DNA from: Methylotenera sp.
GTDB lineage: Bacteria; Pseudomonadota; Gammaproteobacteria; Burkholderiales; Methylophilaceae
Length of the DNA: 64,000 bases
Reading direction: 5' to 3'
Assembly: GCA_013141075.1 (NCBI GenBank)
Contig: JABFRQ010000001.1
Span: 62,001 to 126,000, forward strand
The number at the start of each line of letters is the position of its first letter. The stretch's first letter is position 1. Made by a program: the position numbers and the translations under genes. This document shows positions 36,044-45,498 of this stretch, one piece after another. The notes under the pieces are model-generated. The model was not told the DNA's origin. It ran no database searches and was given only the letters and a program-made list of their open reading frames with translations.

Positions 36044-36801
36044 TGACAGATATTCTAACGATTGATGCAGGCAACACACGCGTTAAATGGGGCTTGTTTG
36101 ATACATACGGCATCATGCTTGAGCATGGCGTATGCTTACACTGCGACCTAGCAAACATGCGGCTCCCAGAGGCGTCGCGTATTGTAATTTCAAACGTAGC
36201 TGGCACACAAATTAGAGCTCAACTTGAGCAAATATTACCCAAAAATATATCCATAAACTGGATAAACGCGCAAGCTTCGGCTTGCGGTGTTACCAATAGT
36301 TATGAGCAACCCAAAACGCTAGGCACAGACCGCTGGGCTGCGCTTGTTGCGGCATGGCACATCAATAATCAACCTAGCATTGTGGTGAACGCTGGCACGG
36401 CCATTACCATTGATGTATTGAATGAAACTGGCATATTTTTAGGTGGCACGATTATGCCAGGGCTGCGTTTAATGCATGATTCGCTTGGGCATAACACCGC
36501 TAATTTAGCGGTAAATTTGGGCGAAATTAAGCCCTTCCCCATTAACACACAAGACGCCATTACCACAGGTTGCATGAACGCCGCTTTAGGCGCTATTTTG
36601 ATAACAGCCGAACGTTTACAAGCCCATTACAACAGGCCGCCAGCCATTATAATAACGGGTGGCGATGCCGTTATTATTAAAGAAAATTTAATCAATGAGG
36701 TGACAAAACAAGCCATAATCGTTGATAATTTGGTTTTACAGGGTTTGTATCTGCTTGAAAAATTGATACCGCAAACTATTAAAAAAAGTGATCCGCAATG
36801 A
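36043..36801 (+). CDS. coaX: Type III pantothenate kinase
   Basis: Phosphorylates pantothenate as the first step to coenzyme A. The sugar-kinase/ASKHA motifs are LTIDAGNTRVKWG at the N-terminus, GTDRWAAL, and VVNAGTAITID. The length of 252 aa is normal for type III. It overlaps the birA stop by one base and the next gene by four bases, so birA-coaX-SPOR form a tightly coupled operon, as in many betaproteobacteria. Confidence 0.95.
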   Translation: MTDILTIDAGNTRVKWGLFDTYGIMLEHGVCLHCDLANMRLPEASRIVISNVAGTQIRAQLEQILPKNISINWINAQASACGVTNSYEQPKTLGTDRWAALVAAWHINNQPSIVVNAGTAITIDVLNETGIFLGGTIMPGLRLMHDSLGHNTANLAVNLGEIKPFPINTQDAITTGCMNAALGAILITAERLQAHYNRPPAIIITGGDAVIIKENLINEVTKQAIIVDNLVLQGLYLLEKLIPQTIKKSDPQ

Positions 36802-37490
36802 AAAAATTGATTTGGCTATTTGTACTCATTAACCTAAGCATATTTGCTTATTTTAATCGGGAAAGTATTTTACCTAGCGCCCCAACAGCGGCGCGAGGGC
36901 TGAATGCTGAAAAAATTATTACCTTATCTGAGCAAGAAGTGAATAGCCTGCCAAAAAAATCTGGCAATGCGTCTACAGTTACGCCAGCAGCAGTTGCAAC
37001 TAACCCTACGGTTACAACAGTAAGCTCAGGAACTTCATGCTATGAATGGGGCGTGTTTTCAGCAGCTAGCCTGACTATAGCGCAAAGTGCGGCGTCTAAT
37101 TTATCGCTACAGCCTTTAGTAAAAGAACAAACACCATTAGAGGCCAAACGCTTTTGGGTATATAAACCACCACTAAAATCTGATGAGTCAGCACAGACCA
37201 AAGCCTTAGAATTAAAAGCACTAGGCGTTGAAGAGCTGTTTGTAGTGCAAGAACCTAGATGGAAAAACGCCATTTCTTTTGGTGTTTTTGAAGATGAACA
37301 GCTAGCGCTTAATCTACTGACCGAGCTCAAAGCTAAAGGCGTAAAAGATGTGGTAAAAGCCTTGCGTAACCAAGGGAAAGGCCACGCGAGCTTGATTTTT
37401 ACTGCACTTTCAGGCGATAAAGTAGCCGAACTACAAAAATTAAAACCTGACTTTCCTGAAGCCAACCTAAAAGAAGTGCCCTGTAATTAG
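36798..37490 (+). CDS. SPOR-domain-like membrane protein
   Basis: A 230-residue protein with an N-terminal membrane helix (LIWLFVLINLSIFAYF) and a periplasmic part. The region from about 78 to 160 (CYEWGVFSAASLTIAQSAASN ... KALGVEELFVVQE) has the alpha/beta pattern of SPOR-like modules, and a second related half may follow (AISFGVFEDEQLALNLLTELKAKGVKDV). It overlaps coaX by four bases. Probable role at the cell wall or septum is by family inference. Confidence 0.7.
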   Translation: MKKLIWLFVLINLSIFAYFNRESILPSAPTAARGLNAEKIITLSEQEVNSLPKKSGNASTVTPAAVATNPTVTTVSSGTSCYEWGVFSAASLTIAQSAASNLSLQPLVKEQTPLEAKRFWVYKPPLKSDESAQTKALELKALGVEELFVVQEPRWKNAISFGVFEDEQLALNLLTELKAKGVKDVVKALRNQGKGHASLIFTALSGDKVAELQKLKPDFPEANLKEVPCN

Positions 37491-37606
37491 GCAATATCAC
37501 TTCACAATAAAGGTAACACTGAACTATAAAGTCGTTTCAGGTCTTTTTCAGGTATTTTTTAAGCTCAGCACGTACTAAATAGCGCGTCTTCCACTATAAT
37601 TTGCGT

Positions 37607-38362
37607 ATGAAAATACTCCTCTCCAATGACGACGGCTATTTTGCGCCTGGCCTCAATATACTTGCAGAACACATTGCTAAAATCGCCGACATTACCGTGG
37701 TTGCACCTGAGCGTAACAGAAGCGGCGCCAGCAACTCGCTCACGCTAGACCGCCCATTAAGTGTGAAAAAAGCCGCGAATGGCTTTTTTTATGTGAATGG
37801 CACACCAACCGACTGTGTACATATCGCCTTAACTGGCTTAATGGACACCATGCCAGACATGGTGATTAGCGGCATTAACGATGGCGCGAATATGGGTGAT
37901 GACACCATTTACTCAGGCACAGTTGCCGCCGCAACTGAAGGCTTTTTACTCGGCATTCCGTCGATTGCAGTTTCTATGTCGCAACATAATTCAACCCACT
38001 TTGAAACTGCTGCACGCGTGGTGGTTGAGCTTATTCAACATTACCAAAAAGTGGGTTTTAAATCCCCTACTTTACTCAATGTAAACGTGCCAGATATCCC
38101 CTACAATGAGCTGCAAGGGCGCGTGGTAACTCGCTTGGGCAAACGCCATAAGGCCGAACCTGTAGTGCAGCTCAAAACGCCGCGCAATGAAACCGTTTAC
38201 TGGGTGGGTGCTGCTGGCTTACCAAATGATGGCGGTGAAGGCACCGATTTTTACGCAGTTGCCAACAATAAAGTATCAATTTCGCCGATTCAAGTGGATT
38301 TAACCAACCACGCTCAGCTACCTGAGATCAAAAACTGGCTATCAACTGAGACGCAAAAATAG
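37607..38362 (+). CDS. surE: 5'/3'-nucleotidase SurE
   Basis: A metal-dependent nucleotidase acting on nucleoside monophosphates and short polyphosphates. The ATG at 37607 ([15 protein letters not shown]) is preferred to the TTG six bases before it; the metal-binding DD and NDDG are at the very start, with [11 protein letters not shown] next and [13 protein letters not shown] later. 251 aa. It is the first gene of surE-pcm-nlpD; the stop TAG shares a base with the pcm GTG. Confidence 0.96.
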   Translation: MKILLSNDDGYFAPGLNILAEHIAKIADITVVAPERNRSGASNSLTLDRPLSVKKAANGFFYVNGTPTDCVHIALTGLMDTMPDMVISGINDGANMGDDTIYSGTVAAATEGFLLGIPSIAVSMSQHNSTHFETAARVVVELIQHYQKVGFKSPTLLNVNVPDIPYNELQGRVVTRLGKRHKAEPVVQLKTPRNETVYWVGAAGLPNDGGEGTDFYAVANNKVSISPIQVDLTNHAQLPEIKNWLSTETQK

Positions 38363-39033
38363 TGGCACTCGCAAGACCCCCAACACAAGCTGGCATTGGT
38401 ATGACATCGCTCCGCACGCGTGAGCGCATGTTGGTACGTCTGCGCGAGCAAGGTATTAAAGATGAAGTGGTACTTTCGGCTATTTCAGCAATTCCGCGCC
38501 ATATTTTTGTAGATGAAGCTTTATCAATCCGCGCTTATGAAGACGTTTCACTGCCGATTGGTTTTAGCCAAACGATTTCTCAGCCTTACATTGTGGCGCG
38601 CATGTCTGAAATTTTACGCAACGGCAAACCCTTACAAAAAGTGCTAGAAATCGGCACGGGCTGTGGCTACCAAACAGCAGTGCTCTCAAAACTAGCCAAA
38701 GAAGTTTATTCGGTTGAGCGCATTCGCCCGTTGGTAATGAAAGCACGCGGCCATTTGCGTGAGCTTCAATGCATTAACGTGAAGCTTGGTCATTCTGATG
38801 GGTCTATGGGCTTGCCAGATTTAGCGCCGTTTGACGGCATTATGGTCACAGCCGCTGCCAGCCATATTCCACAAGATTTGCTAGATCAGCTTGCAATTGG
38901 CGGGCGTTTGGTGATTCCTGTTGGCACTGAAGAGCAAGTTTTAACCTTGGTTGAGCGCAAAACTGAAAAAGATTATCGCCACACAAAATTAGAACCCGTG
39001 AAATTTGTGCCCTTATTAGGCGGCCTAGGATAA
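38362..39033 (+). CDS. pcm: Protein-L-isoaspartate O-methyltransferase
   Basis: Repairs isoaspartyl residues with SAM. The frame begins at GTG (38362), overlapping the surE stop by a base; an ATG at residue 14 ([11 protein letters not shown]) is an alternative start. Motif I is [14 protein letters not shown], and motifs VYSVERI and [10 protein letters not shown] follow. The length of 223 aa is normal. It shares one base with nlpD (TAATG). Confidence 0.95.
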   Translation: MALARPPTQAGIGMTSLRTRERMLVRLREQGIKDEVVLSAISAIPRHIFVDEALSIRAYEDVSLPIGFSQTISQPYIVARMSEILRNGKPLQKVLEIGTGCGYQTAVLSKLAKEVYSVERIRPLVMKARGHLRELQCINVKLGHSDGSMGLPDLAPFDGIMVTAAASHIPQDLLDQLAIGGRLVIPVGTEEQVLTLVERKTEKDYRHTKLEPVKFVPLLGGLG

Positions 39034-40064
39034 TGCGTTTCATAGCACTATTTTGCTTAACCTTAAGTCTAGTAGCGTGTGGCAGCAATCCACCCGCCCC
39101 AGTGATTGACCGCGTGCCTGCCAACAAACCTAGCGACGCTAATTTACCAGCGCAAAAAAGTACGACTGCAAATAGGCCAACTTACAAAACTGGCGACTGG
39201 CGACCTGATACTTACGTTGTGAAAAAAGGCGATAATTTATTTAGCATTGGCCTTGAACATGGCTATTACTACAAAGACATTGCGCAAGCCAATAATATTG
39301 CCGCGCCTTACAATATTCGCGTGGGGCAAGTGCTTAAATTCAAAGCTTTAAAAGATAAAAGTACTGTTGCGAGTACAAGCACAGAAAACAAACCGAACGC
39401 TGCAAATAATACAGCTACAGCAAATACTGACGGCGTAGAAATCACGCCAATCAGCACTGAAGCAACTTCTACAGGCATCACGCCTGTAGCACCAGTAATC
39501 GCAATAACAGAACCCAAAGCCACGCGTGAGGCCTACAGTGAAGAGGCGCTTAAAAAACCATTACCCTCACCTAAGCCTGTAATTGCAACAACTGTCGAAC
39601 AAAAACCCGAAGCCAAGCCAGAGCTAAAACCAGTCGCAAAACCTGAAGCTAAAATTGAACCCAAGTCTGAAACCAAGCCTAGCAGCGAATCACCTGAAGA
39701 TATAGACTGGGCATGGCCAGCTAAAGGCAAAGTGACAGCCAATTTTAATGAAGCCAGTAACAAAGGCATTGATATTTCAGGCGTAACAGGCCAAGCCGTG
39801 AATGCCGCCGCTGCTGGTAAAGTAATCTATAGTGGCTCTGATTTACGAGGTTATGGTAAATTAGTGATTATTAAACATAACGCTACTTATTTATCGGTTT
39901 ACGCGCACAATAGTTTAATTGTGGTGAAAGAAGGCCAACAAATAAGCCGAGGTCAAAAAATTGCAGAAATGGGCAACACCGACACCAACGCGGTGAAATT
40001 ACACTTTGAAATTCGTCGCCAAGGTAAATCAGTTGACCCAAGTAAGTATTTAGCAGCTAATTAG
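39033..40064 (+). CDS. nlpD: LysM-M23 murein hydrolase activator, NlpD-like
   Basis: An outer-membrane lipoprotein that activates amidases at the septum in relatives. Lipobox LSLVACGSN (Cys16), a LysM domain near 62-108 (YVVKKGDNLFSIGLEHGYYYKDIAQAN), a Pro/Lys/Glu-rich linker, and a C-terminal M23 peptidase-like domain from about 225 (WPAKGKVTANFNEASNKGIDISG). Where active M23 enzymes have HxxxD and HxH, here I read NKGIDISG and LHFEI, so the zinc site looks degenerate, as in NlpD/EnvC activators. It usually precedes rpoS; that gene is not here. Confidence 0.92.
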   Translation: MRFIALFCLTLSLVACGSNPPAPVIDRVPANKPSDANLPAQKSTTANRPTYKTGDWRPDTYVVKKGDNLFSIGLEHGYYYKDIAQANNIAAPYNIRVGQVLKFKALKDKSTVASTSTENKPNAANNTATANTDGVEITPISTEATSTGITPVAPVIAITEPKATREAYSEEALKKPLPSPKPVIATTVEQKPEAKPELKPVAKPEAKIEPKSETKPSSESPEDIDWAWPAKGKVTANFNEASNKGIDISGVTGQAVNAAAAGKVIYSGSDLRGYGKLVIIKHNATYLSVYAHNSLIVVKEGQQISRGQKIAEMGNTDTNAVKLHFEIRRQGKSVDPSKYLAAN

Positions 40065-40124
40065 TTAAGCGGACTTTAAAAATTGGTTCTAAAAAATAGG
40101 TTCTAACACATTAGGAGGTACGAA

Positions 40125-40499
40125 ATGGCTAACCAAAAACCAAACAACAAAACTGATGTAAACAGATATAGTAAAAATAAAGATATCGTGGCCGAAAGCA
40201 AGCTGGGCACGGCGGCGGCTATTGGTCGTATGCTTTTAATGCTCATCGGCCTTGCAGGGCTGGCAATGGAATTATTTCGCGATGATGGCTGGCTAAAAAA
40301 AGGCCTAGGTAAGTTATTTGAATCTACCACCAACATGATGTTTATTCCCGTGATTATTTTTGTGCTGTGGTTACTGAACCGCTGGATGAGCTCTAGCAAT
40401 AAAGGTGAAACTAGAAAAAGTGGAGATTTTCCGCTATATGTGATGATGGCGGTGGGTGCATATTACTTATTTATGTTGATTACCACTGGCGGCTTTTAG
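40125..40499 (+). CDS. Small membrane protein, unknown
   Basis: A 124-residue protein with about three hydrophobic helices (roughly 30-48, 67-84 and 103-120) and a polar basic N-terminus. An AGGAGG ribosome site is near-perfect seven bases before the ATG. I do not recognise the family. It lies 60 bases after nlpD, in the place where rpoS often is, and ends at a strong terminator. Confidence 0.7.
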   Translation: MANQKPNNKTDVNRYSKNKDIVAESKLGTAAAIGRMLLMLIGLAGLAMELFRDDGWLKKGLGKLFESTTNMMFIPVIIFVLWLLNRWMSSSNKGETRKSGDFPLYVMMAVGAYYLFMLITTGGF

Positions 40500-40542
40500 C
40501 CCGACCTAAAGCCGAATAGAAAAATCTCGGTTTAGATTTTTA

Positions 40543-40579
40543 GCAATAAAAAAGCGGCTTATAGCCGCTTTTTTATTGC
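40543..40579. terminator. Bidirectional terminator, 17-bp perfect arms
   Basis: GCAATAAAAAAGCGGCT and AGCCGCTTTTTTATTGC around TAT. It ends the surE-pcm-nlpD-membrane protein transcript and can also stop the convergent thioredoxin transcript. Confidence 0.93.
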
Positions 40580-40617
40580 GATTATACTTCAGCTAATTTC
40601 TTAATTTAAAAATTAGC

Positions 40618-40647
40618 CGTCATTACGAGCGTAGCGCGGCAATGACT
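40618..40647. repeat. Dispersed palindrome, family B, half copy
   Basis: CGTCATTACGAGCGTAGCGCGGCAATGAC, a single arm of the element seen in full near 56400, 58930 and 62400. Confidence 0.7.
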
Positions 40648-40680
40648 ATGGTGCTTTTTGTTACCTAACTTCTTGCCAAC

Positions 40681-41055
40681 TTATTTCTTAGCTTTTTTAG
40701 CCTCTTGTGCATAATGCTCATGCACAGCCGACAAATCGCGCTCACGTGACCACTTGATAATTTCATCAAGTGCTGCCGCACCAATTTCGCCAATTTGCGT
40801 ATGAATGCCCGCTTGCTCGCGAATCACCAAAATACCTGGAATTTGGTTCACTTCAAAATAATCACTAATTTCAGGGTCAGCTTCGGTATTCACCATACCA
40901 AACACAATATCAGGGTTTTTTGCAGAAGCCGCTTCAAACGTAGGCGTAAAATCTACACAAGGTTTGCACCATGGCGCCCAAAAATCGACAATCACAAACT
41001 GGTTTTTTTCAATAGTTTCTTTAAAATTTGCTTTGGTAAGCGTAACAACTGCCAT
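40681..41055 (-). CDS. Thioredoxin-fold protein
   Basis: A 124-residue thioredoxin with the active site WAPWCKPCVD (Cys30, Cys33); the -KP- dipeptide differs from the -GP- of standard thioredoxin 1. The rest is a full thioredoxin fold (TLTKANFKETI ... VNQIPGILVI) plus a C-terminal tail of about 15 residues (KKAKK). No signal peptide, so cytosolic. Its redox partner is unknown. Confidence 0.9.
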   Translation of the reverse strand: MAVVTLTKANFKETIEKNQFVIVDFWAPWCKPCVDFTPTFEAASAKNPDIVFGMVNTEADPEISDYFEVNQIPGILVIREQAGIHTQIGEIGAAALDEIIKWSRERDLSAVHEHYAQEAKKAKK

Positions 41056-41189
41056 GATTTTGCCTTAAATTTGTGAATGCGACATTCTAACAGAGCCTGA
41101 CAGTTTAGTTAAGCATTCGCGTTTAACGCTTATCTTCCTGCTGAAAAAGCATCACAGAAATAAATAAAATATATTTTCAAGCTAAAAAC

Positions 41190-41232
41190 GCCTGCCCTGC
41201 GAGCCAATATACATGCGGCTTCCAGAGCATCT
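41190..41232. repeat. Dispersed palindrome, family A (copy 4)
   Basis: CCTGCCCTGCGAGCC, loop AATATACATGC, GGCTTCCAGAGCATC; the loop is the reverse complement orientation of copy 1. Between the thioredoxin gene and the TPR protein gene. Confidence 0.85.
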
Positions 41233-41247
41233 TGTTTGGGGATTAAA

Positions 41248-42861
41248 TCAAATAGAATAACGTGAAGTAATTCTCCGCCATATTTCTTCTTGTTGCTTGG
41301 CCAAACTTTCGTCAGTCCATGGTGTTATTGCTGGTTGATTTTTAGCATTACCTGTCATTTTGTACAATATCTCAAATTTCTTACGCACCTCATCCTCCAT
41401 GCCTAATTGTTCGTATGCAAGTATTGCAAAGAACTGACATGGAATAAAGCTAGGATTCATCACACAACCTAACTCATAAGCCGCAATAGCTTTAGGATAA
41501 TTATTGAGCACATAATAACTATCACCTTCCGCCATCTCATGAAATGGGCTCGACGTTGGTGTGAGGCGCTTTGATTTTTCAATGTAATAAAGCGCCTCTT
41601 CTCCCAAACCCGCAAACGATAATACGATAGATAAAAATAGTAGCGCCTCAGCATTATTAGGGTCTATTACCAGCGCGCGACGACATTCCGCAATAGATTC
41701 TTCTCGATTTTTTCGCCAAAGATGCACCCAGCCTAAAATTGAAATTGCATATGGAGATTGCGATTCGAGCGCAACTGCACGTTCAGCATGTAACAAAGCT
41801 AAATCTAAAATGGCAAAATCATGACTCCATTTTTGTGACCACAGCAAAGCCAATGATCTCGCTAACCAAGCATGCGCAGCCACATAATTTGCATCTGAAA
41901 CTAAGGCTTTGTTATAAAGTGCAATGGCTTCATAGGTAGATTTTTCAGTGTATTTTCTATGCGTGGCAATGGCTTGCAGCAAATAATCGTGCGCTTCTAT
42001 GCTTTTGGTTGCTTGCACACCAAAAAGCGCAGCTTCTGCGCCATCTAGCTTAATTTGCAACACGCTAACGATGCTTTGCGTGAGCTCATCTTGCAGCGCG
42101 AATATATCTTTCAACTCACGGTCAAAACGGTCTGACCAAATATGCCCGCCATTTTGCGCATCAACCAATTGCGCCGCCACGCGCACTTGCTTGCCTGCAT
42201 ATTGCACACTGCCTTCTAGCAAATAACGCACGCCTAATTCAATGGCAATTTCTTTTGAGGTTTTTGCAGTATTTTTATAGGAAAAAGAAGATTGCCTAGA
42301 AATTACAAATAGGCCAGAAAGTCTTGAAAACATTGAAATTAAGCTGTCTACCACGCCATCAGAAAAATACTCTTTGCTGTCATCCACGCCAATATTTGCA
42401 AATGGTAATACGGCGAGGGATGGCCGGTCTTCTACCATGCGCGGGCTGTTTGCGGGTGGTGAATTGATTGCAATATTAGCCATACGCCTTTCTATTACAG
42501 GCGAATTTTGCAAGCTTATTTCTAGTGCATAACTACCTTTGGGGAAGCCAATATGCACAGCATCAAGCTTGCCCAATGTATCGTAATATTCGCGCAACTT
42601 GTTACGTAGTCGCGTGGCTTCTACACGCACAATGGCGTCTAGGCTGGGGTCAAAATCGCTGGTGCGGTCAAACACCTCCACCGCAATGGTGTAGCCTTTT
42701 AGGCGACCTGCATCGCCCGCTAGCATATTGGTAACAAGGTAATCTAAAAAGCGCTGTTGGCGTGGCGAGCCTGCAAACAAAGGGCTAGACAACATCACCT
42801 CTACGCTAGCGCGTATTTGATTTTGTTCTGCAACCGTCCATTTTTGTACAGTAGCGTCCAT
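41248..42861 (-). CDS. Winged-helix/TolB-like and TPR protein
   Basis: A 537-residue soluble protein. The N-terminal part (about 10-110) has the pattern LKGYTIAVEVFDRTSDFDPSLDAIVRVEATRLRNKLREYY, the conserved segment found in bacterial adenylate-cyclase-like and CadC-like regulators. Next comes SLAVLPFANIGVDDSKEYFSDGVVDSLI with RYLLEGSVQYAGKQVRVAAQLVDAQNGGHIWSDRFDR, the TolB-like/FlgO-type domain (about 145-285). The C-terminal half is TPR repeats (about 290-505). No catalytic cyclase domain is present. It may be a signalling scaffold; target unknown. Confidence 0.75.
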   Translation of the reverse strand: MDATVQKWTVAEQNQIRASVEVMLSSPLFAGSPRQQRFLDYLVTNMLAGDAGRLKGYTIAVEVFDRTSDFDPSLDAIVRVEATRLRNKLREYYDTLGKLDAVHIGFPKGSYALEISLQNSPVIERRMANIAINSPPANSPRMVEDRPSLAVLPFANIGVDDSKEYFSDGVVDSLISMFSRLSGLFVISRQSSFSYKNTAKTSKEIAIELGVRYLLEGSVQYAGKQVRVAAQLVDAQNGGHIWSDRFDRELKDIFALQDELTQSIVSVLQIKLDGAEAALFGVQATKSIEAHDYLLQAIATHRKYTEKSTYEAIALYNKALVSDANYVAAHAWLARSLALLWSQKWSHDFAILDLALLHAERAVALESQSPYAISILGWVHLWRKNREESIAECRRALVIDPNNAEALLFLSIVLSFAGLGEEALYYIEKSKRLTPTSSPFHEMAEGDSYYVLNNYPKAIAAYELGCVMNPSFIPCQFFAILAYEQLGMEDEVRKKFEILYKMTGNAKNQPAITPWTDESLAKQQEEIWRRITSRYSI

Positions 42862-43034
42862 TCCCCACCTTCATTATTCTCAAGTTAAACGCCAAGTAAG
42901 TAACACCTGCAATACCACGTTACTAACTGTATCTAACTTCTTATCATCATAACAAAAATTTACATTGTGCATACACATCTGAACGAACATTAAATGAATG
43001 TTCTAGATGCCACAAATCAACTAGGAGAATTAAA

Positions 43035-43523
43035 ATGCTTACACTTAATCAACGCGTTATTACTACAACAGTTTTTGCACTATTTTCTTTAGCTACTATC
43101 AGCGCTCATGCAGAGTCAATCGCAGGGCAAAGCAAATGTACTTACACACCCACCGCGGCAAATGTAGCCAATACGGATGGTTACGTTGTGCTACTAAGTG
43201 AAACCACATGTAATTTTGCTGGCAGCGGCTTTGGTGAAGGCGCCACGGTATTAAACCAAGAAGTTGCCAATTTGCACCAAGGCACAGGCGAGCATTCTGG
43301 TTATTACACAGCCTCTAACGGCGCGGACTCTACCATCGCTAAATGGAGCGGCAAGGTCAATACCGTGATGAAAGACGGTAACCCGATGACTAGCTTTAAA
43401 GGCCAATGGGAATACGTGGGCGGCACTGGTAAACATCAAGGCATTAAAGGCAAAGGTGAATACAACGGCTACTTTACCTCAGCCACTGAATACACGGTGG
43501 ATTGGAAAGGCAAAAGAGAATAG
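43035..43523 (+). CDS. Secreted small beta-rich protein, unknown
   Basis: A 162-residue protein with a signal peptide ending near SAHA|ESIAG (residue 26). The mature part is Gly/Thr/Tyr-rich and likely a beta-barrel (GQWEYVGGTGKHQGIKGKGEYNGYFTSATEYTVDWKG), with two Cys that may pair. The GTGKHQGIKGKGEY segment recalls allene-oxide-cyclase-type or similar small barrels, but I cannot confirm a family. A GGAG ribosome site precedes it. A strong terminator follows. Confidence 0.7.
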   Translation: MLTLNQRVITTTVFALFSLATISAHAESIAGQSKCTYTPTAANVANTDGYVVLLSETTCNFAGSGFGEGATVLNQEVANLHQGTGEHSGYYTASNGADSTIAKWSGKVNTVMKDGNPMTSFKGQWEYVGGTGKHQGIKGKGEYNGYFTSATEYTVDWKGKRE

Positions 43524-43527
43524 CCTA

Positions 43528-43571
43528 TTCAAAACCACGTTGCTTATAATACAACGTGGTTTTGAATTTTT
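43528..43571 (+). terminator. Terminator after the secreted protein gene
   Basis: TTCAAAACCACGTTG and CAACGTGGTTTTGAA form a 15-base-pair perfect stem around CTTATAATA, then TTTTT. Confidence 0.9.
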
Positions 43572-43606
43572 ATTGATTATATTTTTACAAAAAGTAGAGG
43601 TTTATC

Positions 43607-45406
43607 ATGTACACAACTCACACTCACGCGATGGATCAATTTCGCGAATTCTCAAGCTATCCCGTTAGCCAATCTGGGCAAAATAAAACAGAAACGCCAC
43701 CCACTTCTAGCCAAGCCATGTTAGATGAAACCATCGCACACTTGGGTGAAGCCGCTTGGAAATTTGCAACAATGCCCATAGAAAAACGTATTGCGCTCGC
43801 TACCGCCATGCAACAAGGCTATTTAAAGGTCATTGAGGCCATGGTGCAAGCTGGTTGCAAGGCCAAGGGCATTGCGCCAGACTCAAACCTAGCGGCCGAA
43901 GAATGGGCGGCGGGTTCTTGGGGCGTTGTGCGACAATTGCGATTGATTCGTGAAAGTTTACAAAGCCTAGAAAAAACTGGCAACACGCCAATTGGCAAAA
44001 TTAGGCGCACCGTCGCTGGCAACTTGGCGGTGCAGGTTTACCCCAATAACGCGATTGATGGCATGCTGTTTAAAGATATTACGGCTGAGGTTTATATGCA
44101 GCCTAACATGACCGAAAGCCGCATAGAAACTGAACGAGCGAGCTTTTACAAAAGGCCTAATCATCAAGGAAAAGTGGTGCTAGTGCTAGGTGCAGGCAAT
44201 CTTGCGAGCATTGCCATTATGGATGTGCTCACCAAAATGTTTAACGAAGGCAAAGTATGTTTGCTCAAAATGAACCCTGTAAACGCCTACCTTGGGCCTT
44301 TTATTGAAGAAGCTTTTAAAGCAGCCATTGACCAAAACTTTTTAGCGGTGGTATATGGTGGCGCGGAGGTCGGCAGGCACTTAGTGTATCACCCAAAAAT
44401 TGACGAAGTCCATTTAACAGGCTCAGACAAAACATATAACCAAATTGTGTGGGGCAATAACAGTGCTGAGGCCGATGAACGCCGTGCACACAACCAGCCT
44501 TTATTAAACAAACCCATCACTGCAGAACTCGGCAATGTGTCGCCCATTATTGTGGTGCCAGGCCCTTACACCGATAAAGAAATCCGCTTTCAAGCTGAGC
44601 AAATTGCCACCGCATTTACCATGAACGCCTCGTTTATGTGTTGCGCTGCCAAGGTGCTGGTAATGCCTAAAAATTGGGATGGCACAGCAAAATTTATGCA
44701 GGCTTTACAAGAAGTTTGCGCAGAAATTCCAACTAGAAATGCTTATTACCCAGGTGCAGAAGACCGCTGGCAAGCCATTACCAAAAATCGCAACAACATT
44801 ACTAACATCGGCACGCCCAACGCGAACGAACTGCCTTGGACATTTATTACCGACCTTAACCCTGACAATAGCAACGAAACGCTGTTTAACGAAGAGCCAT
44901 TTTGCTCAGTCATCGCCAGCGTGCAAATCGGAAGCGCCAGCCCAGTGGAGTTTTTACAGGCCGCTACCGAATTCGTAAATAATCGCTTGTGGGGCACGCT
45001 CAACGCCACGCTCATAGTGCACCCAAAAACGCTAAAAGATACCAACACAAATACCGTTTTTGAACGCGCAATTAGCCAACTAAAATATGGCGCGATTACG
45101 GTGAATACGTTTATTGGTTTGTTATTTTGCACTGGTGCGCCCTGGGGTGCTTATGCAAATAGTGGGGCCTATGCTGGCTCAAGCGCTAACGACATTCAAA
45201 GTGGCAATGGTTTTGTGCACAATACTGCAATGCTAGAAGGCATAGAAAAAGTGGTATTACGTGCGCCGCTAATGGTTTTTCCAAAACCTGCATGGTTCAA
45301 CAGCCATAAAAAAGCAAAAGCTGTGACTACAAAATTAGTCGCAATGGAAGAAAACGCAAGTTGGACAAAAGTGCCAGGCATTGTAATGGCCGCAATGCAA
45401 GGTTAA
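43607..45406 (+). CDS. Aldehyde dehydrogenase family protein, long form
   Basis: A 599-residue NAD(P)-dependent aldehyde dehydrogenase-fold protein, longer than the usual 480-500. The fold is recognisable: VVLVLGAGNLASIAIMDVLTKMF (cofactor loop), VHLTGSD, TAELGNVSPIIV with the general-base Glu, and NASFMCCAAKV with two adjacent Cys near residue 345 where the nucleophile is expected. The first 100 residues are extra. Substrate unknown. It stands alone, 84 bases after a terminated gene. In methylotrophs formaldehyde or other aldehyde handling is conceivable but not shown. Confidence 0.8.
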   Translation: MYTTHTHAMDQFREFSSYPVSQSGQNKTETPPTSSQAMLDETIAHLGEAAWKFATMPIEKRIALATAMQQGYLKVIEAMVQAGCKAKGIAPDSNLAAEEWAAGSWGVVRQLRLIRESLQSLEKTGNTPIGKIRRTVAGNLAVQVYPNNAIDGMLFKDITAEVYMQPNMTESRIETERASFYKRPNHQGKVVLVLGAGNLASIAIMDVLTKMFNEGKVCLLKMNPVNAYLGPFIEEAFKAAIDQNFLAVVYGGAEVGRHLVYHPKIDEVHLTGSDKTYNQIVWGNNSAEADERRAHNQPLLNKPITAELGNVSPIIVVPGPYTDKEIRFQAEQIATAFTMNASFMCCAAKVLVMPKNWDGTAKFMQALQEVCAEIPTRNAYYPGAEDRWQAITKNRNNITNIGTPNANELPWTFITDLNPDNSNETLFNEEPFCSVIASVQIGSASPVEFLQAATEFVNNRLWGTLNATLIVHPKTLKDTNTNTVFERAISQLKYGAITVNTFIGLLFCTGAPWGAYANSGAYAGSSANDIQSGNGFVHNTAMLEGIEKVVLRAPLMVFPKPAWFNSHKKAKAVTTKLVAMEENASWTKVPGIVMAAMQG

Positions 45407-45444
45407 ATCCAAATAATAGATGCCACCCGATTCAAGCATTCGAG

Positions 45445-45491
45445 TGCTGGCTCTGCGAGCCAATATCCATGCGGGTCGCAGGGCATCTATT
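45445..45491. repeat. Dispersed palindrome, family A (copy 5)
   Basis: GGCTCTGCGAGCC, loop AATATCCATGC, GGGTCGCAGGGCATCTA. Between the convergent aldehyde dehydrogenase and nitroreductase genes. Confidence 0.85.
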
Positions 45492-45498
45492 TTTAAGC

